IMG/VR virus record: IMGVR_UViG_3300030104_002039
Coordinates: 1 to 51,364 of that record
Strand: one strand, 5' to 3'
DNA length: 51,364 nucleotides
From: a virus
In this document: positions 12,788 to 22,379 of the stretch, one piece after another
Layout of the letters: every line of letters starts with the position of its first letter
Position numbering within the stretch: the first letter of the stretch is position 1
The notes under the pieces: model-generated
What the model was told of the DNA's origin: nothing
Seen by the model: the letters and a program-made list of their open reading frames with translations, nothing else
The model's database searches: none
Position numbers and translations under genes: made by a program

Positions 12788-15700
12788 CTATCTTTGTATA
12801 ATAACTCTCTTTTTTTTGCTATCCTTTTTAGATTGTTTTTCTTTGTCTTTTTTCTTGTTTTCTTTTTCTTGCTCTTTTAATTTCTTTTTTCTTCTTTTTA
12901 TTTCTTCTTTTGTTTGAAGTAAATCTTGATCTTTAATGCCAAGATCCCAAGTATTCCAACCTAAAAGTAAAGCTATTCTCTGCCAAGTTTCATTATTAGA
13001 ATCCAAAACATTATCTATGTTTAACATTTTGTTAGATATTCTACCAAGAGGCAAATTAGTAACACCTTCTACAACGTTTCCAATAGCGCTCCAAGTTGGG
13101 TTATCTAAAGTAAAACCTCTTTCTTTCATTACTTCTCTATTGTATTTTTCAGTTTGTATAGATGAGTATATTTTTCTAAGCTTAGAGCCAATTGGTGGTG
13201 AAAAGCCAATAGCTTGTAGCAACGTATATGTTTGGTCAGCATTCCAACCTTTATCTCTTTGCTTTTGATATTCTCTTACAGTATTTTTTGCAGCACCAAT
13301 GGCTTTACCGCCGTAACCTATACCCGCTAACCAAGAATCAACCATTCCATTAATTATTCTTTCTTTCTTTTTGTCATACTCTTCTTCGTCTTCATCTCCA
13401 ATAACAGCAAACAAAGCAGATTGCATAGCGCCAAATATTATACTTTGAATAACGCCGTAGTATATTATTTTAGACATATGCGTTTTGTAATCACCTCTAC
13501 GATTTGTAATATCCCTAGCTGCTTTGTTCATTATTCTAGCATATTGCATTGGTGTGTTTTGAAAAGATAATATTAACCTACCAAGTGGAGAGGCTTGTTG
13601 TTGTGATATCATATCAGGCCTTGCTGATTGCTGTGATACTTCTGTAGCTTCTTGAAAATCTAAAAATGCTTTTAACTCAGCGTCTGCTTTTGACATACCT
13701 TGTTTTACATATGAATTAACTCTATTTCTATAAAAACTAGCACCACCAGAAGCAATAGCAAAACTATCCGCAATTTGCGTAGGTAAAAAACCTTTTTTAA
13801 GTAACCAACGTATTACCGCTTTACTTTGCTCATAAGCACCAACGCCTTTTACAGCTTGTGATAATTCAGCTTCATTTATACCTCTTTTGTTACCAGATCT
13901 TCTTTGTTTTAAGAAGTCAGAATTAAATAGCATTGTAAAATCAGACCAAAATTGTTTTTGATTAGCAAAAGCCATACCTGCTTTAAGTGGGTTGTTGTCG
14001 CTCCAATTAATATAGTTAGTAGCAGATATAGTTTGTAGTATTGCAGATCTCATATTAAAGAACATAATAGCACCAACAGAACCGTTAACCCAATTCATAT
14101 ACTCATTCATTATTCTACTATTACCAGTAGGTCTATTTCTACCGTTTTTCATACGATAGATTACATCTTCTAAAGCTTCTCTAAACTTACTACCGTATAT
14201 TGCCTCTATTTTATTTAAGTTTTCTTTAGAGAATATAACATCTACATTTGCTTGCCACTCTTGTAATACTTCCGCTCTACCAGTATCTACAGATTGTTCG
14301 CTTAATAAATCAGAATTAATATTTTCCACAAACCAATATTCACCAGGTTTTGTATAACCCTCTTTCTTTTTAGATATTAAACTTATAGTTTCAGCAAAAG
14401 ATTGTAATTCAGTGTCATTTTTAATAATACCATCTAAAGTTTCTATATTTTTCTTTGATAAACCTGGTATATCAAAACCTGCTTTATTCCACAAGTAAAC
14501 TCTCACGGCTTGGTCATAAGTAAAATCAGTACCAGTTATTTTCTTTTTTAATTTTTTCTTAATTTTAGGTGATTGTTTGAATAAGTTTTTTAAATCATTA
14601 GCTTTAGCTTGTCTAGAACTATTTAACTCGTCTACACCTCTAGCAAAAGGATCAACTAAAGCTTTCTTGAAAAAAGCTAAATCATTTTCACCTTCTTTAC
14701 CCTTGCCTAAAAAGTTGTATAATAATCCCATGAAATCTTGAGCAGATGCTGGTATTATAGATTTATACTTTGTTTTTCTACCGGCCAACTTAGCTTCAAC
14801 ATTGTCAAACTGTTTTTCAGAATCAATACCTGTTACTCTTTCTAATATATCATTAAAGTTTTTACTCATACCCTTGCTAAACTTAGTTTTAGCTTGCTGA
14901 ACCTTAGACTTAACGTCAAATTGTTCTAACATGTTAGCTACAGCTTGTACATTTTGTAAGGCATCATCAGCAAAATAAAAGTCATTGTAGCCCTCACCAA
15001 CTTTTTCAGCCATCCAAAGAGCTTTAGCCTCAGCGGTAGAGTTAGCTAAACCAGTAATGTTTTTTAAAGGTATGTTTAATCCATTAGCTTTTAAGAAAGT
15101 GTGTATTGCTAAAGCTGATTCTTCTGGTCTAGCTGTTAATACAAACATGTCTTTATTACCAAACTTACTTTGTAGTTTTAAAGCTTTATTAAACAACGGC
15201 GCTGTCTTACCTTTTACTACCTTTGTGAATTCAGAAAAATCAAACTCATACCCTTGTCCTAATAGGTCTTCGTAAGTTCTAGCGTATTCCTCAGCGTTCA
15301 ACTTACCTTTAGTGCCATCTGGCCTTGTAAATCTAATTCTAGACTTAGTAGTAGCTAATGTATCATCAAAATCTAAAACAGTAATTCCTTTTGTTTTGGC
15401 TTTAGGGTTACGAGATTGTTTAGTAGCCATATCCATAGTCATTCCTATTTCAGTAGAATTCAACAGTGATTTATTTATCTTGCTTACGAAAGCGTCCATA
15501 TTAGCTTTGTTAGCTAAGTTAAACGATGATTTAGTGGGAAAGTTTGTCTTAGATTTAGAGTCTATAATAGGTTCTATTCTAATTGTAGTTGCATAAGTAT
15601 TACCTTTTGTTGATCTTGGTTTGGAACCAACGTTCATTCTTGATATTAATTCAAAAGTTCCAGTTATATCACCATTTGTATCTTCACCTAACCTAGGTAT

Positions 15701-18700
15701 ACCAAGTTCGTTTGCTATTCTAACGACCATAGCGTTAACGTTAGGATTGCTACCTAACATGTAATATGCTCCAGCCTCGCCAATATTAATGAAATACTCA
15801 GGTATTGCTTTGTTAGTATAATGATACTCTAAATATGCAGCTGTAACAGATTCACTGTGAATAAACATGTTCTTATGTATCATTAAATCTTTACGTTGAC
15901 TAGCATCTACACCTTTTTTGAAATCCATACCAATAAACCTAGGATCATTCATTGTTTCTAAAATCTTTTTCTTAAGGTTGTTTTGTGCTGTTGTATTTGT
16001 TGGGTTTGGATTTGTAGTTGGTCCCTCCCATTTCCAAGTAACAGAAACCGCTCTTGCTGAATCCATTTTTATTTCAAGACCCATAGAAACACCATTGGTA
16101 GTTGTAAAATGAACATCTGGTATACCTCCCTCTCTAACGTATGGGTTTACTACTACAGTTTTTATACCCTTAACTTTAAGTTTTTTTACTGCATTCTCGG
16201 CTAGTTCAATAAAAAATTGCTCGTATATAGTACTAACTTTTAACTTTTTTCTTCCTTTTAATTTGTTTTTAATAAATTTTACTATAGTTTTATTATCTAC
16301 TCTTTCCATACCTCTGTTAACATAAGCATCAACAGTAACGTCTACTATAAATTTACCACCATACTTGTTAGCATCTTTTTCTGACAAGTTTCTATAATAA
16401 TTAATTTTACCTTGATCGTTAAACTCATTATTGTAGTTCCATAAATCATTTAATACTTTTTGTGCACCACTAAAATCTACATAAACTTTATCACCTACTA
16501 TTTTAATAGATCTATTTTTATATGTTACCTTAATATCTTTTCTTCCTTCACTAAATTTAACATTAGGATCTCTTTGTATTGTTCTCGCTAAATTATCTAA
16601 GTCGTTTTGTAATATTTCAACATTGTTTAGTTCAGCTATCTCTTGTCGTTTTTGAACCACGTCAGGTTCTTGAGCTACTTGTAAAATAGCATCGTATGCC
16701 AAAGCACCAGCTATATTTCTAGCTAAAGTATCTTTTCTAGTTCCACGCTTACCAGATCTTTGACCTGTAACAGGGTTAAACGATGGTATATCAAAATAAG
16801 ATAAAAACTCTGCTTCAGTAGGTATTCTTTTTGTATATAAATTCACAGCTTGGCCTTTACCTATTGTAACTAAAGCGCTTTCAGGTAATAAGTTTTGATT
16901 TACTGCTGCTTCAACATCTTCTATGTTTGTAAGTTTTTTAACAAACTTAGTAAATATTTTTTGATCATCTGGTACGTTTCTTTCTAATTGAACTAAATCA
17001 GAAACAAATAAAGAATTCATTATAGGTACTCTAAACTTTTTTAAATTACTAGTATATTGTTTAGTACCTAATAAGTTTTTAATCTCTTTAAATATATAAC
17101 TATTAGCCTGATCTCTTAGTTTTCTTTGTATGTTTCTTGCTGATGTGCCAGTTTCATATGCTTTTAATAAAGCTTGACGTGCTGCATCTAAAACTTTATT
17201 ATACATTTGATCTCCAGTTTCGATACCAAGTTCTTTTCTAAAATCAGACTCTCTTTGAACTTTGTCTTGCTCTTTTTGAGCTTTTTCTCTAGCTCTTGCA
17301 GCAGGAGATATATCTTTCTCTTCAAACTCTTTCATTCTAGAGTCTTCTTCAGCCGCAACTTGAACTTTTACATCACCTTCTTTTGTTCTATCGTCTACGT
17401 CTTTAGCTCTTTTCTCTTGCTCTGTTTTCTTATATATTTTGTTGTAAACATCACCCGCTCTAAATGTAATTCTACCTTGTAAGTAACCAAATAAACTATC
17501 GTTTTCTTCTGGATTAAAGTTCTTTATATCTTTTGTTAATTCTGACATAACATCACTAACAAAATTAACAGGTACTTTATCCGCTTTATATTTAGCGGCT
17601 ATTAAATTATCTAAATAACCTTTTTCTTTTATTTGTTTTATAATACTGTCTACTTCTGCTTGATAAAGAAACTTACCTACACCTTTTTCTCTAAGATTAT
17701 TACCATCTTGATCTACTTTACCAAGCTTATCAATTTGATTTTTTATGTCAGCTTTTTGTTTAGATGTCATAGATCTTTTAGTAACAAAATCTTCTTCACC
17801 TGTTAAACCTTTTTTCTTTCTAGCTTTAATTCTTCTTTTAGCTAGTTTAGGTGCTTTTGTTTTTCCAGGGCTTTCTTGAAAAGACTTTAAAAAACTACCC
17901 ATATAAACAGCAGCGTCTTTATCTGTTTTTATTTTATAATCTTGAGATAAAACATTTGCCCAACTTTGAGAAAGACCTGTTATACTTTTTAAATCATCTT
18001 TTGATGCGTATCTAGTATCTCCAGCTGGAACCATTTGAAATATCTCTTGAACACTTCTAGTATATTCATCAAAAAACCGCTTAGCAAACTGTTCTTTTGT
18101 TTCTGCCCTTGCTTCTTTTTCTGTGTATTTTTTACCAGTTTTTTCGTTTATTGTTCCTTTTTTCAATATATCATTAACAACATAATCTTCTACGTATTTT
18201 GAAGAGTATTCAGGAGTTCCATCGTTATTTAATCTATAGTTTCCAATATTAGATTGTCTACGTATAGCTTCGTCGTGTATTTTTTTAAAATTATTTTTAA
18301 TATAATTATGTAGCTTTTTATTATAATCAAACAAACCAGCTTCGTCAAAAGCTTTAAAATCTAAAGCATGACTAAACTCGTGAGCTATAGCTGTTGCGGG
18401 TAAAATATTACCAGCCTCTAATTGTTTTCTAGCCGCTGTTTCACTTCTAACTATATAAGTTCCTTTAGCCCCATGATTACCTCTAATAAAAGCATTTGTA
18501 GCACCACTAGCAACACTAACAAACATATCGTTTATATTACGTTTATTTATTTCTTTTGCTTTATCTATTTCAATCTTTTTTTGTTCTTTAGATATATCTC
18601 TTGAGTTTATTTCATCTATATCTCTCTGAAGTGAATCTTCATATGCTTCTTTAATTGCTTTTTTAAGCTCTGTATTGTTTTTTGCTGACTTATAGCTAAT

Positions 18701-21700
18701 ACCATCTAAATCTTCATCTTTAAGCATATCTATAATAGCATTGTTCTGCTTAGTAGTCATAACAATTGCTTTGTCTGTTTTAGCCATTGTTAAAGCTCCT
18801 ATTTGTCTATGGATATCGTTTTCTTTTTTTATATCTCTATTTTTTCTTTTTTTACCGTCTTTTGTTTTAGCATTGTCAAATCCACCTGGGCCATATGTCA
18901 TTTCATCAACAAACTGTTCGTTTTCAGGTCTAGTTCTACTTACGGCAACCTGACTATTACCCATTAATCGTTTAAACTCATTATGAACAGCAATAGCCTG
19001 CTCTTTAGGATCAGCGTTTTTTAGATTAGGATTTTTATCTTTTAAACTATTTAACATTATATCAGCATCTTCACCATAAACATCTTTAATTATAGTCATG
19101 TAGTCTTTGCCGCTGTCTAAAATAGATTTTTTAGTTTCTAATGCAGAGTTATAATCTTTCATAAACTTTTTTCTCTTCTCTGGATTTAATCCCTCTGCAT
19201 AATCTTTTAAAAGCTTTTCCTTTTTTTTACTGTCCATAGTAGGGTCAATTCCAGCTTTTGTCAGTAGCTCTTCTTCAAGTTTTCCTGCTATAAGAAGTTG
19301 TTGAAGTTTTTTACCACTTAAACCCATTGCTTTTAGCTCAACCTCACTGTTCACATTAGTTATACTAGAGTTGATTTCACCTAATTGACTTGCTAAAAGT
19401 TTTCTTCTTGCAGGATCTTTCTCATCACGCAGTTCGGCCTTTTTTAACTTGTGTTGTTTAGTTAATTCTTTAAGATATTTTCTTATTGGAGCATTAGCTA
19501 CTTGATTAGTTACTGTAGAGTAAAAAGCACCTGTTCCGTTCATTGGTCCAGCTACTATTGCCGCATTAACAACAACTTCATCCCAATTGCTCATATCAAA
19601 GTCTTTACCAAGAAACGCGACATTACTAAGAGCTTCACCACCATATATAACATATTCCTCAAGTGACTCTAAAGTCATGCCCCCTACAGTAGTAAGAGGC
19701 ATGTTGTAAAGAAAAGCCTTAGTATTACCTCTAGTAACTCTCTCTGCTGTTCTTGCTACTAAATCTTTTCCCCCTATTTGTCTAGCATATTTAACAGATG
19801 GAAGACCACCTATATACCTAACGGCCAAACCTTCAACTATCATAGCGCTAGCTATAGAGGCAGTTTTTTGATACCACTCATAGTCATTTTCTTCTATAGC
19901 CATATCTAGCTCAAGCATTAGATCTTTATACTTTTCTTCTGGTATACCTCCTTTTTGATATGCAGCCGTTAGTTCTTCTTTCGTTTTTTTCCACTCTTCA
20001 ACGTTTTCACTAGCGTTCCATAATTGAATTCTTTTACCACCACCAGCTGGAAGAGCAAATATAGCGCCTTGAGACCACAATACTGTTTTAGCGCTAAGAT
20101 TAAGAGCTGTACCTGTCCCTGCCGTAGCTAAACTAGTAAATACCATAGCATTGTTTTCTGCAAAAGCTTGTTTTGCGTACTCCCATTTTTTACCATGCTC
20201 AATAGCTTGTTTATAAGTTAATTGTGGAAATGATTTTAAATAATCTTGCTCTTCTTGATTGTAAGCTTCTTTAGCACTTTCGCTACCAAAAAGAGCTCCT
20301 ATTTCATAAATTGATTGGCTCCAACTTTTGCCCCAAGCATAATCCTCTTTAGCTTCTGGGTCATAGCTCATATCTAATACTTGTCCTCTATTTCTAAGTA
20401 ATTCTGCTTTTTCTAGGTTTTTATCTCTTATAGTTTTGTACTCTATAAAAGCGGCTTCATATTTATCATAAAGTGTTTCGGCCTCATATTGCCATTTACC
20501 TATTTTTCCAGCGTATTCATATAAAAGTTTTTCTTTTTTAGGATCTATAGATTGTCCTACGTTTGGGTTTTTGTAACTTACTTCCCACACATTGTTAACT
20601 AATTTTAAGTCAAAATCTTCTGCAATAGCGCCGCCAAATATTTCATCTCTTTCCTTGATCTTTAAATTATAATCTTTTAAATATATCTCATTAATAGCTT
20701 TGACATTTTCTTCGTTAGCTCTATCGTTTTCTTTTAACTCCATTACATCTAAAAAATCAACTGTAGCTATTGTGTTTTGAACACTCCTATCTTCAAATTG
20801 AAGTATTTCAGACATGGCTTTTGCACCAACCTTACTCTCAATTCCGGCTTTCTTTATAGTGGCTCTTCTTTTCGTATTTAACGTTTCGTATTGCTCAGGT
20901 GTTATATTACCTTCTAAAGCATACTTAAGCATAAAATCAGTCAAATTAAGACCTTGAACAGTTTCTCCTGAAATAGTACCCACAGCTTTTCTACCGGATA
21001 TATTGTAATTTCTATCTCCTGAAAAAACATAACCCTGAGGGTCTTTACCCGCAAAACCTACGTTATAACTACCATCTCCACTAGCAGCGCCTCTAAAAAT
21101 AACTTCCCCATCTTTTTCAACTACATAATAATTATATGTATCTCCCATTATCATATTTGTGAGTTGTGCCGCATATTTACCTGGCGCTGGACGGTTTCCC
21201 TTTCTTATTGTCAACCCTATATTCTTGTATAACTCTGCTGTTTTATCTACATCTAATAACTCATTATAATCATCAATATCATTACTTTCAAATTTATTAG
21301 CTTTAAAATCAAGGGCTACAGCATGTGCTTGTGGATTTTCTACTTCTGATTTCCTGTAGTCTAATATTTTTTGAATAACTTCTTGCGCTTCTCTTGGATC
21401 ACCACCTATACCAAAAGTACCAGCTTGAAGATTTATTTTAAAATTACCTTCATTAGGAATATGAACCTGTATAGCTTCACCAAGTCCTGTTTGTTCAAAT
21501 CTAATTCCAGTTTGTTGTTCTATATTACCACCAACATCTACTCCAAATAAAGTTTGCATCCACTCGTTTTTAAAGTTTTCTTCAGTCATGTCAGCAACTT
21601 CTTTTGTATTTGTTGTTGCTCCATTAAAGTAATATTCCTTATCTTCTTTACTCATAGGGGTTTTTAAGCCATCTTGCTTTGATATCCAAGTTTTTAAATC

Positions 21701-22351
21701 TTTCCAATTCCTTTGCGCTTCTGGTTTGTCTACGTTAACTTCTAGCGTGTAAAAATTATCTGGATCAACCTCTCCGTTTGGATTGTTAGGTGCAAAAACT
21801 TTTATATAACCATCACCTTCCCATGTACCATCATCAGTAGTAATACCATAATCTCCAAAATACGTTTCAATATTAATCATAGATGTCATCTCGTTTTGAG
21901 ATACTTGCCATCCATCTGTGAATTTATCTTTGTTTAAAATTTCTGATCTAAGAGCCTTATCTCTTTCTGTTTCTTGAAAGTTAACTTTTTCTTCTTCAAA
22001 ATCAAATAGTTTATCAGTTCTTTGTGTTTGCCAAGCTTCTTCATCGAAAGCATCACCCTGAGACTGCCTAAGCTCTTCTTCTTCTCTATCTAACTCAGCT
22101 GTAAATGTTTCTGTAGTATAACCAAGTTCCGCGTGAGATTGTTGCTCTTTACCTAAAAGCTCGTTAAAATAGTTTATTTGCTCAATACCAGGGCCCGATC
22201 CTGTAAACTCTTTATAAGCAACATCAATAGCAGTATCAAAATCTTTTGATAATAAATATTTTACATTACTTTCTAAACTTTCGTTAGAAATATCTGGTGC
22301 AAATTCAGAAAAAAATGCTCTATAAATCTTATCTTTTATTATGTCAGACAT
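12788..22351 (-). CDS. Giant ejection/internal virion protein with protease, nuclease and HAD motifs
   Basis: A 3187-residue protein, the largest gene here. Recognisable parts: a long N-terminal region with structural repeats; a hydrophobic zone near residues 725-770; a zinc-protease-like HEFSH at 1324-1328; a Lys/Glu-rich coiled zone at about 1550-1700; a PD-(D/E)xK-like nuclease pattern (P2078-D2079, E2093-x-K2095); a HAD-type phosphatase domain with DFDDT (D2327), VLTARPE and FYFADD; and a C-terminal membrane-active region (about 2957-2985) following a RLILSFQNTPMQYARI segment typical of large phage internal proteins. The C terminus is Lys-rich. It probably sits in the capsid or tail and enters the host with DNA. 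DFDDT fits HAD rather than the DxDGD site of phage virion RNA polymerases, so no polymerase is claimed. Confidence 0.78.
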   Translation of the reverse strand: MSDIIKDKIYRAFFSEFAPDISNESLESNVKYLLSKDFDTAIDVAYKEFTGSGPGIEQINYFNELLGKEQQSHAELGYTTETFTAELDREEEELRQSQGDAFDEEAWQTQRTDKLFDFEEEKVNFQETERDKALRSEILNKDKFTDGWQVSQNEMTSMINIETYFGDYGITTDDGTWEGDGYIKVFAPNNPNGEVDPDNFYTLEVNVDKPEAQRNWKDLKTWISKQDGLKTPMSKEDKEYYFNGATTNTKEVADMTEENFKNEWMQTLFGVDVGGNIEQQTGIRFEQTGLGEAIQVHIPNEGNFKINLQAGTFGIGGDPREAQEVIQKILDYRKSEVENPQAHAVALDFKANKFESNDIDDYNELLDVDKTAELYKNIGLTIRKGNRPAPGKYAAQLTNMIMGDTYNYYVVEKDGEVIFRGAASGDGSYNVGFAGKDPQGYVFSGDRNYNISGRKAVGTISGETVQGLNLTDFMLKYALEGNITPEQYETLNTKRRATIKKAGIESKVGAKAMSEILQFEDRSVQNTIATVDFLDVMELKENDRANEENVKAINEIYLKDYNLKIKERDEIFGGAIAEDFDLKLVNNVWEVSYKNPNVGQSIDPKKEKLLYEYAGKIGKWQYEAETLYDKYEAAFIEYKTIRDKNLEKAELLRNRGQVLDMSYDPEAKEDYAWGKSWSQSIYEIGALFGSESAKEAYNQEEQDYLKSFPQLTYKQAIEHGKKWEYAKQAFAENNAMVFTSLATAGTGTALNLSAKTVLWSQGAIFALPAGGGKRIQLWNASENVEEWKKTKEELTAAYQKGGIPEEKYKDLMLELDMAIEENDYEWYQKTASIASAMIVEGLAVRYIGGLPSVKYARQIGGKDLVARTAERVTRGNTKAFLYNMPLTTVGGMTLESLEEYVIYGGEALSNVAFLGKDFDMSNWDEVVVNAAIVAGPMNGTGAFYSTVTNQVANAPIRKYLKELTKQHKLKKAELRDEKDPARRKLLASQLGEINSSITNVNSEVELKAMGLSGKKLQQLLIAGKLEEELLTKAGIDPTMDSKKKEKLLKDYAEGLNPEKRKKFMKDYNSALETKKSILDSGKDYMTIIKDVYGEDADIMLNSLKDKNPNLKNADPKEQAIAVHNEFKRLMGNSQVAVSRTRPENEQFVDEMTYGPGGFDNAKTKDGKKRKNRDIKKENDIHRQIGALTMAKTDKAIVMTTKQNNAIIDMLKDEDLDGISYKSAKNNTELKKAIKEAYEDSLQRDIDEINSRDISKEQKKIEIDKAKEINKRNINDMFVSVASGATNAFIRGNHGAKGTYIVRSETAARKQLEAGNILPATAIAHEFSHALDFKAFDEAGLFDYNKKLHNYIKNNFKKIHDEAIRRQSNIGNYRLNNDGTPEYSSKYVEDYVVNDILKKGTINEKTGKKYTEKEARAETKEQFAKRFFDEYTRSVQEIFQMVPAGDTRYASKDDLKSITGLSQSWANVLSQDYKIKTDKDAAVYMGSFLKSFQESPGKTKAPKLAKRRIKARKKKGLTGEEDFVTKRSMTSKQKADIKNQIDKLGKVDQDGNNLREKGVGKFLYQAEVDSIIKQIKEKGYLDNLIAAKYKADKVPVNFVSDVMSELTKDIKNFNPEENDSLFGYLQGRITFRAGDVYNKIYKKTEQEKRAKDVDDRTKEGDVKVQVAAEEDSRMKEFEEKDISPAARAREKAQKEQDKVQRESDFRKELGIETGDQMYNKVLDAARQALLKAYETGTSARNIQRKLRDQANSYIFKEIKNLLGTKQYTSNLKKFRVPIMNSLFVSDLVQLERNVPDDQKIFTKFVKKLTNIEDVEAAVNQNLLPESALVTIGKGQAVNLYTKRIPTEAEFLSYFDIPSFNPVTGQRSGKRGTRKDTLARNIAGALAYDAILQVAQEPDVVQKRQEIAELNNVEILQNDLDNLARTIQRDPNVKFSEGRKDIKVTYKNRSIKIVGDKVYVDFSGAQKVLNDLWNYNNEFNDQGKINYYRNLSEKDANKYGGKFIVDVTVDAYVNRGMERVDNKTIVKFIKNKLKGRKKLKVSTIYEQFFIELAENAVKKLKVKGIKTVVVNPYVREGGIPDVHFTTTNGVSMGLEIKMDSARAVSVTWKWEGPTTNPNPTNTTAQNNLKKKILETMNDPRFIGMDFKKGVDASQRKDLMIHKNMFIHSESVTAAYLEYHYTNKAIPEYFINIGEAGAYYMLGSNPNVNAMVVRIANELGIPRLGEDTNGDITGTFELISRMNVGSKPRSTKGNTYATTIRIEPIIDSKSKTNFPTKSSFNLANKANMDAFVSKINKSLLNSTEIGMTMDMATKQSRNPKAKTKGITVLDFDDTLATTKSRIRFTRPDGTKGKLNAEEYARTYEDLLGQGYEFDFSEFTKVVKGKTAPLFNKALKLQSKFGNKDMFVLTARPEESALAIHTFLKANGLNIPLKNITGLANSTAEAKALWMAEKVGEGYNDFYFADDALQNVQAVANMLEQFDVKSKVQQAKTKFSKGMSKNFNDILERVTGIDSEKQFDNVEAKLAGRKTKYKSIIPASAQDFMGLLYNFLGKGKEGENDLAFFKKALVDPFARGVDELNSSRQAKANDLKNLFKQSPKIKKKLKKKITGTDFTYDQAVRVYLWNKAGFDIPGLSKKNIETLDGIIKNDTELQSFAETISLISKKKEGYTKPGEYWFVENINSDLLSEQSVDTGRAEVLQEWQANVDVIFSKENLNKIEAIYGSKFREALEDVIYRMKNGRNRPTGNSRIMNEYMNWVNGSVGAIMFFNMRSAILQTISATNYINWSDNNPLKAGMAFANQKQFWSDFTMLFNSDFLKQRRSGNKRGINEAELSQAVKGVGAYEQSKAVIRWLLKKGFLPTQIADSFAIASGGASFYRNRVNSYVKQGMSKADAELKAFLDFQEATEVSQQSARPDMISQQQASPLGRLILSFQNTPMQYARIMNKAARDITNRRGDYKTHMSKIIYYGVIQSIIFGAMQSALFAVIGDEDEEEYDKKKERIINGMVDSWLAGIGYGGKAIGAAKNTVREYQKQRDKGWNADQTYTLLQAIGFSPPIGSKLRKIYSSIQTEKYNREVMKERGFTLDNPTWSAIGNVVEGVTNLPLGRISNKMLNIDNVLDSNNETWQRIALLLGWNTWDLGIKDQDLLQTKEEIKRRKKKLKEQEKENKKKDKEKQSKKDSKKKRVIIQR

Positions 22352-22379
22352 GTATTATATATTATATTTACTAATTAAC

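Noticed and set aside
15312-15600. DFDDT in the giant protein as the DxDGD active site of a virion RNA polymerase
   Set aside because: The motif is DxDxT and is followed by VLTARPE and FYFADD in HAD order, so HAD explains it better; no second polymerase barrel motif was seen.
12936-18953. Many plus-strand open frames of 60-110 codons within the giant protein gene
   Set aside because: They are antisense shadows of a 3187-codon frame: no spacing, no promoters and no recognisable protein patterns.
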